A stretch of DNA of 11,204 nucleotides from CAYYHA01 sp964471535 (GTDB lineage Bacteria; Myxococcota; Myxococcia; SLRQ01), in NCBI GenBank assembly GCA_964471535.1, contig CAYYHA010000123.1, positions 1 to 11,204 of the forward strand, given 5' to 3'. Position numbers and translations under genes: made by a program. Position 1 is the stretch's first letter. Each line of letters starts with the position of its first letter. Below, one piece after another: positions 1 through 6,440 of this stretch. The notes under the pieces were generated by a model. That model had not been told where the DNA came from and made no database searches. It saw only the letters and a program-made list of their open reading frames with translations.

Positions 1-1
1 G

Positions 2-775
2 CTGCCCAAGGACAGCGATGGGGATGGGCTCTCCGACCGTGACGAGACGCAGCGGGGCACCGATCCCTTCGATGCGGACACCGACGACGACGGCATCCCC
101 GACGGCGAGGAGGTGGAGGCGGGCGTCGACGGGTACGTGACCGATCCTCTCGATGCGGATACCGACGACGACGGCATCTCCGACGGGGAGGAGGTGGAGG
201 CGGGCGTCGACGGGTACGTGACCGATCCGACGGATCCCGACACCGATGGAGACGGGGTGCTCGACGGTGTAGAGACCGGCCAGGGGCCCGTTTCAGGGGG
301 TCAGAGCGATGGGCTGGGGATTCCCTATGCGGGTACGGACGGAAGTTTCGAACCCGACGCCGATCCCTCCACCAGCACCGATCCGACGGATCCGGACACC
401 GATGGCGGCGGCCTCTCCGATGGGGAAGAGGACCGTGACGGAAACGGACGCGTCGATCGCGGAGAGACCGATCCCAACGATCCGGCCGACGATGTGGATA
501 CCGACGAGGATACGGTACACGACGGCAAGGACAACTGCCCCGGTGTTCCCAACGCGGACCAGACGGACAGCGATGGGGACGGAGTCGGCGACGCCTGCGA
601 TCCCGACGCCGACGGGGACGGCTTCCTCGATGGCGTTGGGGTGGCCGGCGGCGGCTGCGACTGCAGCAGCGGCGGCGGGGGCTCGGCCCCCTGGCTCCTC
701 TTCGCCCTGCTCGTACCCGCGGTCCTCCGGCGCCGATCGAGAGGCGCGGCGGGAGCAACTCGGCAGGGGCCGTGA
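2..775 (+). CDS. Thrombospondin type 3 repeat protein with MYXO-CTERM sorting signal (5' partial)
   Basis: The reading frame is open from the window edge, so the N-terminus and any signal peptide are missing; 257 residues are visible. The visible part is a chain of acidic Asp/Gly repeats of the DxDxDG type typical of calcium-binding thrombospondin type 3 repeats, with one textbook unit (DNCPGVPNADQTDSDGDG) near the end. Two consecutive 27-residue units are almost identical (bases 71-232). The C-terminus has Gly-rich sequence, Cys-Asp-Cys (codons at 656 and 662), a Gly/Ser linker, about 15 hydrophobic residues (WLLFALLVPAVL) and RRRSR. This matches the MYXO-CTERM tripartite signal, which is processed by myxosortase and places proteins at the myxobacterial surface. 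Inference: an exported, Ca-binding, rigid stalk or surface protein; the ligand or enzymatic domain, if any, is upstream of the window. It is convergent with corA and functionally unrelated to the downstream operon. Confidence 0.85.
   Translation: MPKDSDGDGLSDRDETQRGTDPFDADTDDDGIPDGEEVEAGVDGYVTDPLDADTDDDGISDGEEVEAGVDGYVTDPTDPDTDGDGVLDGVETGQGPVSGGQSDGLGIPYAGTDGSFEPDADPSTSTDPTDPDTDGGGLSDGEEDRDGNGRVDRGETDPNDPADDVDTDEDTVHDGKDNCPGVPNADQTDSDGDGVGDACDPDADGDGFLDGVGVAGGGCDCSSGGGGSAPWLLFALLVPAVLRRRSRGAAGATRQGP
71..232 (+). repeat. 81-bp tandem duplication inside the repeat protein gene
   Basis: Bases 71-151 and 152-232 are two in-frame copies of an 81-base (27-codon) unit. Over the first 75 bases I count three differences; only the last few bases diverge. 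Each unit encodes one DxDxDDDG calcium-binding turn followed by a GEEVEAGVDGYVTDP linker. Flanking units encode the same motif but have diverged at the DNA level, so this pair looks like a recent duplication or a gene-converted pair. Confidence 0.85.
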
Positions 776-795
776 GGCGCCGCGAAGGGGGCCTC
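774..795. terminator. Hairpin between convergent genes, possible bidirectional terminator
   Basis: GAGGCGCC (774-781) pairs with GGGGCCTC (788-795) around a 6-base GCGAAG loop, with one G-G mismatch in eight positions. It starts inside the stop codon of the repeat protein gene and ends three bases before the corA stop codon, so it could serve both convergent transcripts. There is no clear T tract on either side, so intrinsic termination is uncertain. Confidence 0.4.
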
Positions 796-797
796 GT

Positions 798-1943
798 TCA
801 GTCGCCGCGTCCCAGCCAGCCCTTGCGCCGGAAGTAGAGGAGCAGGCCCGTGCAGACGGCGGCCATCAGGGCCAGCGCGAAAGGATAACCATAGCGCCAC
901 TTCAGCTCGGGCATGTTCCAGGGGCTCACGCGCGGGTCGAAGTTCATTCCGTAGAGGCCGGTGATGAAGCTCAATGGGATGAACAGGGTCGCGATGATGG
1001 TGAGCACCTTCATGACCTCATTGGTCTTCTGGCCGAGCGCCGAGAGGTAGCCGTCCATCAAAGAGGCGCTGACGTCCCGCATCGCCTCCACGATGTCCAT
1101 GACCTGAATGGTGTGGTCGTAGAGGTCGCGGAGATAGGGCCTCATCTCCTTGCCCATCCGGGGACCCTCCTCTCGCAGCCACCGACCGACGGCATCGCGA
1201 AGAGGCCAGGCCATGCGCCGGATGGTGATGAGTTCCCGTTTGAGGGCATGGATCTCGGTGACCATGCCTTGCCGGGGATCGATGAGGATCCTCTCCTCGA
1301 GCGCCTCGAGCTGCTCCTCGAGATCCTCGAGGACAGGGAAGAAGTGGTCTACGATGGTGTCGGCGATCGCGTAGGCGAGGTAGTCGGCACCCCGCCTGCG
1401 AAGCAGGCTGCCGCCGTCGCGAAGTCGCTTCCGGATGGGTTCGAAGGTCTCACCGTCATGGGCATGGAAGGTGAGCACCCAGCCTTCCCCTAGGACCACG
1501 CTCACCTGCTCGAGTTCGAGCGTTTCGACGCGGTGGAGTTGGTAGAGCACCAAGAAGTCGAGTGACTCGTACCGCTCGAGCTTCGGCCGCTGCCCCCCCT
1601 GCGCGATGTCCTCGAGGAGGAGGGGGTGGAGCTGGAAGATGGCGCCGATCTGCTCGAGCGCCGCCGCATCGTGGACGCCCGCCACGTCGATCCAGCACAC
1701 CGGATGGCGACCCCTGAACTCGCGGAGTTCCTCGGGGCGATGGATCTGGCGCGCTTCGTAGCCACCGGGCCCGTAGCCGATGGCCTCGATCCGCGCCGGC
1801 TTGCCTTCGGGCAGGGCCGGGGTCTCCCCGGGGGGCGCTCGCGGCGCGGGCCGGGCCTGACCGGGGTAGGTGAGGCGCCGCGCGGCTGTGCGCCGTGCCG
1901 CCGCCTTCGCTGGGCGCCGGTTCTGCTCTCGATCCTTCGCCAT
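798..1943 (-). CDS. corA: CorA-type magnesium/cobalt transporter
   Basis: 381 residues, close to the usual CorA length once the N-terminal extension is discounted. CorA forms a homopentameric inner-membrane channel for Mg2+ (also Co2+/Ni2+) with a large cytoplasmic funnel. Residues 1 to about 48 are a basic, Pro/Ala-rich low-complexity tail. The CorA fold runs from about residue 51, with the long charged stalk helix at about 240-312. The two C-terminal membrane helices lie at about 313-331 and 353-371, joined by the periplasmic loop that begins with the family signature YGMNF (GMN at 332-334) and contains MPELKWRYGYP. The start is the only ATG near the N-terminus; the Shine-Dalgarno match ahead of it is weak (AGG only), so an internal non-ATG start past part of the low-complexity tail is possible. 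It is transcribed divergently from the menaquinone operon and convergently with the repeat protein gene. No Mg-sensing leader was recognised. Confidence 0.95.
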   Translation of the reverse strand: MAKDREQNRRPAKAAARRTAARRLTYPGQARPAPRAPPGETPALPEGKPARIEAIGYGPGGYEARQIHRPEELREFRGRHPVCWIDVAGVHDAAALEQIGAIFQLHPLLLEDIAQGGQRPKLERYESLDFLVLYQLHRVETLELEQVSVVLGEGWVLTFHAHDGETFEPIRKRLRDGGSLLRRRGADYLAYAIADTIVDHFFPVLEDLEEQLEALEERILIDPRQGMVTEIHALKRELITIRRMAWPLRDAVGRWLREEGPRMGKEMRPYLRDLYDHTIQVMDIVEAMRDVSASLMDGYLSALGQKTNEVMKVLTIIATLFIPLSFITGLYGMNFDPRVSPWNMPELKWRYGYPFALALMAAVCTGLLLYFRRKGWLGRGD

Positions 1944-1981
1944 ACGTCGAGGACCTACCGTGGCTCGGCGCCCGGGCGCAC

Positions 1982-2018
1982 GTCAACGGTGTTGATAGCG
2001 CTGAGCACCAAGTTGACA
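1982..2018. promoter_or_regulatory. Candidate operator: three GTTGA half-sites
   Basis: TCAAC (1983-1987) and GTTGA (1991-1995) form a perfect 5-base inverted repeat around a 3-base spacer. A third half-site lies at 2012-2016. The two direct copies read GTTGATA (1991-1997) and GTTGACA (2012-2018) and are exactly 21 bases apart, about two helical turns, so they face the same side of DNA. The outermost arms GTCAAC (1982-1987) and GTTGAC (2012-2017) are also inverted repeats. It lies 39-75 bases upstream of the corA start, a position suited to control of corA. TTGATA and TTGACA also resemble -35 elements, but no -10 box is seen at the expected distance on the plus strand. Confidence 0.4.
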
Positions 2019-2111
2019 CCGGTCGAGGAGGGGACCTGGGGTGGGCGCAGGCGGCGTCCGGCGAGTCGGCTCGCTGCTTCGGGCCTGCTGCCCTCACCCG
2101 GCGAGCCACGC

Positions 2112-2133
2112 GGCGGCCAAGCGCAGGGCCGCC
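2112..2133 (+). other. Perfect GC-rich stem-loop upstream of the menaquinone operon
   Basis: GGCGGCC (2112-2118) and GGCCGCC (2127-2133) form a perfect 7-base stem around the 8-base loop AAGCGCAG. There is no T tract after it, so it is not an ordinary intrinsic terminator. If transcription of the operon starts upstream, it would be a stable element in the 5' leader. In GC-rich DNA such stems also occur by chance. Confidence 0.3.
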
Positions 2134-2170
2134 CGATGGCCCCGCGATTGCAGCCACACCGGCGGGCGCG

Positions 2171-2215
2171 ATGAACGACCTTCAGGTCTTGGAGGCGCGG
2201 TGGGCCTTCTACTAG
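2171..2215 (+). CDS. Possible aromatic leader peptide (14 codons)
   Basis: An ATG-to-TAG reading frame encodes MNDLQVLEARWAFY, with Trp, Phe and Tyr all within the last four codons before the stop. It ends 46 bases before the operon whose second gene is DAHP synthase, the first enzyme of aromatic amino acid synthesis. Such end-loaded regulatory residues are the hallmark of ribosome-mediated attenuation peptides. A small hairpin, AGGG (2214-2217) with CCCT (2224-2227) followed by TTTC, starts at the stop codon. Against it: there is no strong Shine-Dalgarno sequence (only GGCGGG nearby), the hairpin is weak, and the frame is part of a longer open frame running back to about 1895. Treat it as a hypothesis. 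Confidence 0.25.
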   Translation: MNDLQVLEARWAFY

Positions 2216-2261
2216 GGTGTCCGCCCTTTCTCGGGAGCCCCTCACACAAGCGAGGTGACGC

Positions 2262-3266
2262 GTGCGTGCGGCTGCAGAAAAGGAGCGATCTCCCCTCGAG
2301 GTCGTCGACCTCCACATGGGCGACTTCGATGCCACCCTTCCCGATGAGCTGGGCCCGGCTCCTGGCGTGCTGCAGACGGTGGCTCGAACGGCGCTCCGGG
2401 CGGGAGGGAAGCGAATCCGACCGCGACTGGTCTACCTGGCCTATCTTGCCGCTGGGGGGGAGGGGGACATCGAGGCCGCCTGCCGACGCTACGCGGTGGC
2501 GGTCGAGTACCTCCATACCGCGACGCTGCTCCACGACGATCTCATCGATGGTGCCAGCTTGCGCCGGGGAGAGGTGACGGCGCACCGGCGCTTCGGTCCC
2601 AAGGAGGCAGTGCTCTCGGGAGACCTCCTCCTCGCCCGCTGCCTCTCGCTGGTGGCAGGCGGGGGGAACCTTAGCGCCATGGAGACGCTGGCCCGTGCGG
2701 CGGAGCGGCTGGCCGTGGGGGAGGCGATGGAGGTGGAGCTCTCGCGGAACGCCGAGCTCGGGATCGATGGGTGGTACGCGTACGCTGCGGCGAAGACGGG
2801 GGCGCTCTTTGCCGCCTCCGCGGAGCTGGGGGCACGCGCGGCCGGCGCGGGCGAGGCGTGGTGTGCAGCGCTGGCGGCCTATGGGGAGGCGATGGGTCTC
2901 GCGTTTCAGGTGGCCGACGATGTGATCGACGTCGTGAGCACCACCGAGCGCATGGGCAAGGAAGCGGGTGCCGATCTCCGGGCGGGGATACCCAGTCTTC
3001 CGGTGATCGAAGCACTTGGGATTCTGACGGGTGAAGAGCGGCGCGTGGTCGAAGCGGTGCTCACCGCGGCGGCGCCGGCGGAGGAGATCGATCGTCTCTT
3101 TCCGGAGGCACTCCGCCTCGTACGCACCCATGGGGCCCCCCGAGCCGCGAAGCGAACCGAGGGGCATGTGGCGGAGGCGCTTTCCGCCCTCACACCCCTA
3201 CCTCCCTCGGAGGCGCGCACGGCCCTCGAGGCGCTCACCCGCCGTGCAGTGGAGCGGCTCTCGTGA
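2262..3266 (+). CDS. Long-chain (E)-polyprenyl diphosphate synthase (IspB/heptaprenyl synthase family)
   Basis: 334 residues, normal for trans-polyprenyl synthases. It condenses isopentenyl diphosphate units onto an allylic primer in the cytosol to make the menaquinone side chain. Visible motifs are GGKRIRP (48-54), the first Asp-rich motif DDLID (92-96) within HTATLLHDD, KTG (178-180), and the second Asp-rich motif DDVID (219-223). Small residues just ahead of the first motif (TATLL) are typical of long-chain products, not farnesyl synthase. Product length cannot be read from sequence alone. The usual GK-x-TLP segment reads GIPSLP (242-247), a variation I believe occurs in some homologues. 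The GTG start is supported by GAGG at 2252-2255, six bases upstream; no better ATG precedes the conserved region. It is the first gene of the operon and overlaps aroF by four bases (GTGA). Confidence 0.92.
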   Translation: MRAAAEKERSPLEVVDLHMGDFDATLPDELGPAPGVLQTVARTALRAGGKRIRPRLVYLAYLAAGGEGDIEAACRRYAVAVEYLHTATLLHDDLIDGASLRRGEVTAHRRFGPKEAVLSGDLLLARCLSLVAGGGNLSAMETLARAAERLAVGEAMEVELSRNAELGIDGWYAYAAAKTGALFAASAELGARAAGAGEAWCAALAAYGEAMGLAFQVADDVIDVVSTTERMGKEAGADLRAGIPSLPVIEALGILTGEERRVVEAVLTAAAPAEEIDRLFPEALRLVRTHGAPRAAKRTEGHVAEALSALTPLPPSEARTALEALTRRAVERLS

Positions 3267-4300
3267 CCGAGCAACGGTCGGCCCGAGGTGCGGTTTTGAG
3301 GCTTCGGCCCGGGGCCGATGCCGCCCGGGTGCGACGGGCCTTGTCCCGGCTCGGGCAATGGGTGCGGGAGTGCCGGGACGAGCGGGGCGTAAGAACGTTC
3401 ACCATTGAGCTGGGTGCTCCAGTCTCACGAGAGCAGCTCCTGGCGCTCGAGGGCGTCTCGGAGGTGAGCCTGCCGTCTTCGCCCCACCCGAAGGTCGATG
3501 CCATGCCGCGGCGGGTGGAGGCAGGTCCCGTGACGGTCGGGGTCGCTTGTCCGCCGGTCGTGATGGCAGGTCCCTGCGCGGTGGAGACGGAGGCGCAGGT
3601 GGGAGCGATTGCGAAGGTGGTCGCCCGTCATGGCGCGCGCCTCCTTCGCGGTGGTGCCTACAAGCCGCGAACCTCACCCTACAGCTTCCGTGGCCATGGC
3701 GAGAAGGCGCTGCTGTGGCTTGCGCGGGCGGCGAGGGCGTGCGGCCTCGGCGTCGTGACCGAGTGCCTCGCGCCGGAAGACGCAGAGCTCGTGGCCCATT
3801 ATGCCGACCTGGTGCAGATCGGGACGCGAAACATGCAGAACTTTCGGTTGCTCGAGGCCGTTGGACGCACCGGGGCAGCTGTCCTCCTCAAGCGGGGGAT
3901 GAGCGCCACTCTCGAGGAGTGGCTCTTGGCCGGCGAGTACCTGCTCGACCATGGTGCACGGGGGGTGATCTTCTGCGAGCGGGGTATCCGCCATTTCGAT
4001 CCGTCGACACGAAACCTCTTGGACCTCTCTGCGGTGGCAGTGCTCGCCCACGAACACCACCTTCCCGTCATCGCCGACCCCTCCCATGGCGCCGGGCGGC
4101 GGGATCTCATCCTACCGCTCTCGCGGGCCGCGCTGGCGGCGGGCGCGTGTGGCCTCTTGGTGGAGGTGCACGTCGACCCCGGTGTGGCGCGCTCCGATGG
4201 ACCCCAGGCACTCGATGCCCCCGCCTTCGAGTCGTTGATGCAGGCCGTTCGGGAGGAGGCCGGCCGAGGGGGACGGCAGATGGCAGGAGGGGTTCGATGA
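3263..4300 (+). CDS. aroF: 3-deoxy-7-phosphoheptulonate (DAHP) synthase, type I beta
   Basis: 345 residues. It condenses phosphoenolpyruvate and erythrose 4-phosphate to DAHP, the first step of the shikimate pathway to chorismate, in the cytosol. Residues about 10-75 form a ferredoxin-like N-terminal domain, as in the Thermotoga type; in that enzyme it mediates feedback inhibition by Tyr/Phe. The TIM barrel follows with AGPCAVE (102-108), RGGAYKPRTSPYSF (129-142), QIGTRNMQNF (185-194), LLKRGMSATLEEW (208-220) and DPSHGAGRR (272-280). Expected metal ligands are Cys105, His275, Glu301 and Asp312, all present and spaced as in the Thermotoga enzyme. The GTG start overlaps the preceding stop (GTGA) and has GGAG at 3251-3254, eight bases upstream. 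The ATGA overlap with menG follows. Its location inside a menaquinone operon suggests dedicated chorismate supply for quinone synthesis; whether the genome has another DAHP synthase is unknown. Confidence 0.95.
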   Translation: MTEQRSARGAVLRLRPGADAARVRRALSRLGQWVRECRDERGVRTFTIELGAPVSREQLLALEGVSEVSLPSSPHPKVDAMPRRVEAGPVTVGVACPPVVMAGPCAVETEAQVGAIAKVVARHGARLLRGGAYKPRTSPYSFRGHGEKALLWLARAARACGLGVVTECLAPEDAELVAHYADLVQIGTRNMQNFRLLEAVGRTGAAVLLKRGMSATLEEWLLAGEYLLDHGARGVIFCERGIRHFDPSTRNLLDLSAVAVLAHEHHLPVIADPSHGAGRRDLILPLSRAALAAGACGLLVEVHVDPGVARSDGPQALDAPAFESLMQAVREEAGRGGRQMAGGVR

Positions 4301-5028
4301 GTCGCGGAGCGTCAGGTCTTCCGTCGCCTCGGCCAGGCAGCGGGGAGATGTTCGATGCGATCGCGCACCGCTATGACCTGGTCAACCGCATCCTTTCCTT
4401 CGGCGTCGATCTGCGCTGGCGAAAGGAGACGGTTCGTGCGCTCGCGCTCCGGGCCGGGGATCGTGTCCTGGATCTCGCCACGGGCACTGGTGACCTAGCG
4501 ATCGCGATCGCACGGCGGCACCCGGACGTCACCGTCGTCGGAGTGGATCCCTCTCGGCGCATGTTGGAGGTTGCCGAGCAGAAGGTCCGGCGGCGGGCGC
4601 TGGCGGGACGCATCGCCCTGCGCCTCGGCGATGCACAGGCCCTGCCGTTCGGAGACGACTACTTCGATGCGACCACCATTGCCTTTGGCATCCGCAACGT
4701 TCCTGATCGGCGCCGGGCGCTCGAGGAGATGCGGCGGGTCACCCGTCCGGGGGGCCGGATTACGATCCTCGAACTGAACGAGCCCGAAGGGCGGTGGATG
4801 GGGCCTCTCGCCCGGCTGTACATCCACCGCCTGGTACCGTGGATTGGCTCGGCGTTCTCGGGGAACGGTGAGTACCGATATCTGCAGCGATCCATCGCCG
4901 CCTTTCCCTCGCCCGCCGACTTCGCCCTGGTCATGCGGTCTGCTGGCTTGACGCAGGTGGAGCCACGTCCCCTGACCTTCGGCGTTTGTACCCTCTTCAT
5001 CGCCCGAGTGCCGGAGGAGGAGCGATGA
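4297..5028 (+). CDS. menG: Demethylmenaquinone methyltransferase (UbiE/MenG)
   Basis: 243 residues, normal for UbiE/MenG. It transfers a methyl group from S-adenosylmethionine to demethylmenaquinol, the last step of menaquinone synthesis. Visible are the N-terminal family motif MFDAIAHRYDLVNRILSFG (18-36), the SAM-binding loop VLDLATGTGD (57-66) with acidic Asp84 in VGVDPS, the GDAQALPF segment (111-118), the UbiE hallmark FGIRNVPD (130-137) and RPGGRITILEL (150-160). The C-terminal EYRYLQRSIAAFP (192-204) is also typical of the family. The start ATG overlaps the aroF stop (ATGA) and has AGGAGG at 4285-4290, six bases upstream; longer in-frame starts lie inside aroF. The same family acts on ubiquinone precursors in other bacteria, but the neighbours here are all menaquinone genes. 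Confidence 0.95.
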   Translation: MSRGASGLPSPRPGSGEMFDAIAHRYDLVNRILSFGVDLRWRKETVRALALRAGDRVLDLATGTGDLAIAIARRHPDVTVVGVDPSRRMLEVAEQKVRRRALAGRIALRLGDAQALPFGDDYFDATTIAFGIRNVPDRRRALEEMRRVTRPGGRITILELNEPEGRWMGPLARLYIHRLVPWIGSAFSGNGEYRYLQRSIAAFPSPADFALVMRSAGLTQVEPRPLTFGVCTLFIARVPEEER

Positions 5029-6434
5029 GCGCATCGGCCGCCACCGCGCCCCGCCATGCATGGCGAGAGGCAGGACGCGCACTGCGGGAGGCAATGGCCA
5101 GCGTGCGCGGGAAGAAGGGATTGCACCTCCTTTCCGTTCCCGCTCCGGTGGCGCGTTTGGAGACTCTGCTTCGGCATCTTCCGGCCGAAGATGCGGTGCT
5201 CTTCGATCCGCCGTCGGGAGCCGGCGCAGCGGGCGTAGGCGCAGCTTACACGCTGCGCGCCGAAGGTGAGGCGCGCTTTGGCGCCATCGCCCGAGAGGCG
5301 CGCGAGATTACGGCGGGTGTTCGGTGCCTCGGCCTGCTCGGGGCGAGCGCGCTTCGACCTCGCTTCTTCGGTGGATTCGCATTCGCCCCGGGCTGGCTCG
5401 ATGGGCCCTGGGATGGCTTTGGCGACGCCCGCTTCGTCCTTCCGCGGTGGACCTACCTGCGGCGCGGGGCACAGGCGACGCTCAGCCTCGCGATCCATGC
5501 AGAGGCCGATTCCGAGATGGGGCTCGCCGGCTGGGTCGACGAAGGTGTGCGGCTGATTTCGGCGCTCGAAGCGGACGAGAATGCCCCGCCGCAGGGCATC
5601 TGGCAGGCCCCTCTGGCCGAGCTCCCACCGCAAGAGTGGGTGGCGTGGGTCGAGGCTGCGCGTAGGGCGATCGCCGATGGCGAACTTCAGAAGGTCGTGC
5701 TGTCGCGGCGCACTCGGGCCCGGCTGCCCGTGGCGATCGAGAGCGCTGAGATCTTGGAGCGCCTCGCCGCCGAGCACCCGGACTGCTTTCGCTTCGCAAT
5801 CCGCATTGGCGGTGTGACCTTTCTCGGCGCGCCGCCGGAGCGCCTCGTCGCCCGTCAAGGCGAGCGCGTGTGGGCCGACTGTCTCGCTGGATCCATCGCG
5901 GCCCCGGAGCGGGAAGGCGAGGCGACGCGCACGCAGCGTGCCCTGCAGCTTCTTTCTTCATCGAAGGATCGCCACGAACACCGCGTCGTCGTCGATGCGG
6001 TGCGGGCGAGTCTTGCCCGTTTCTGTCGCACATTGACTGAGTCCACGGAGCCTCAGGTCATGCATCTTAGGCACGTGCTTCATCTGCACACGCCAATCTC
6101 CGGCGTTCTCTCCACGCCGGTACATGTGCTCGAGCTCCTCGAAGCACTGCATCCGACACCGGCGGTCGGTGGCGTGCCGAGGGAAGGTGCGGTCGAGTTT
6201 ATCGTCTCTCACGAAGGCGATGCACGGGGCTGGTATTCGGGTCCCGTTGGCTATTTCGATGACACAGGGGATGGCGAGTTTGCGGTGGCGATCCGTTCGG
6301 GTCTCGTCCGCGGCAGGGAGGCCTTTCTCCATGCGGGCGCCGGCATCGTCGCCGCGTCCGATCCGCATCAGGAGTGGAAGGAGACGGCGGTGAAGCAGCG
6401 GGCGCTACTTCGTGCGCTGGGGATCGGGGGGTAG
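5025..6434 (+). CDS. menF: Isochorismate synthase
   Basis: 469 residues, within the range for MenF-type isochorismate synthases. It converts chorismate to isochorismate, the committed step toward menaquinone, using Mg2+. The chorismate-binding domain occupies about residues 205-465. Visible motifs are KVVLSRR (223-229; Lys223 is the likely base), FLGAPPERL (266-274; Glu272 the likely acid), LAGSIA (287-292), SSKDRHEH (312-319), LHLHTPISG (352-360), HPTPAVGGVP (376-385), GWYSGPVGY (402-410) and the C-terminal HAGAGIV (436-442). The variable N-terminal half keeps FFGGFAF (114-120). The start ATG overlaps the menG stop (ATGA) behind a strong GGAGGAGGAG at 5013-5022. A salicylate or siderophore role (PchA/EntC/DhbC type) is possible for the family, but menD follows six bases downstream, which makes MenF the clear choice. 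Confidence 0.93.
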   Translation: MSASAATAPRHAWREAGRALREAMASVRGKKGLHLLSVPAPVARLETLLRHLPAEDAVLFDPPSGAGAAGVGAAYTLRAEGEARFGAIAREAREITAGVRCLGLLGASALRPRFFGGFAFAPGWLDGPWDGFGDARFVLPRWTYLRRGAQATLSLAIHAEADSEMGLAGWVDEGVRLISALEADENAPPQGIWQAPLAELPPQEWVAWVEAARRAIADGELQKVVLSRRTRARLPVAIESAEILERLAAEHPDCFRFAIRIGGVTFLGAPPERLVARQGERVWADCLAGSIAAPEREGEATRTQRALQLLSSSKDRHEHRVVVDAVRASLARFCRTLTESTEPQVMHLRHVLHLHTPISGVLSTPVHVLELLEALHPTPAVGGVPREGAVEFIVSHEGDARGWYSGPVGYFDDTGDGEFAVAIRSGLVRGREAFLHAGAGIVAASDPHQEWKETAVKQRALLRALGIGG

Positions 6435-6440
6435 GGCGGC

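Larger units (their letters stand above)
1944..2261. other. Divergent intergenic region between corA and the menaquinone operon
   Basis: This 318-base stretch must hold the promoters for both corA (leftward) and the seven-gene operon (rightward). It contains a cluster of GTTGA half-sites (1982-2018), a perfect GC-rich stem-loop (2112-2133) and a possible short leader ORF (2171-2215). A loose sigma70-like pair for the operon is TTGGAG (2189-2194) with TACTAG (2210-2215), but the spacing is only 15 bases. No convincing promoter, riboswitch or RNA gene could be assigned by eye, and long reading frames crossing the region carry no recognisable domain. Confidence 0.6.

Noticed and set aside
309..1493. 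394-residue plus-strand reading frame crossing the repeat gene and corA
   Set aside because: It overlaps two well-supported genes in other frames, one antisense, and its translation is Arg/Pro/Thr-rich with no recognisable domain; a GC-rich shadow frame.
2094..3167. 357-residue minus-strand reading frame opposite the polyprenyl synthase
   Set aside because: It lies antisense to a gene with clear DDxxD motifs and shows only basic low-complexity sequence typical of shadow frames.
3547..4296. N-terminal extension of menG reaching back into aroF
   Set aside because: The extension has no UbiE similarity and overlaps the aroF barrel; ATG at 4297 has a good AGGAGG and an ATGA overlap.
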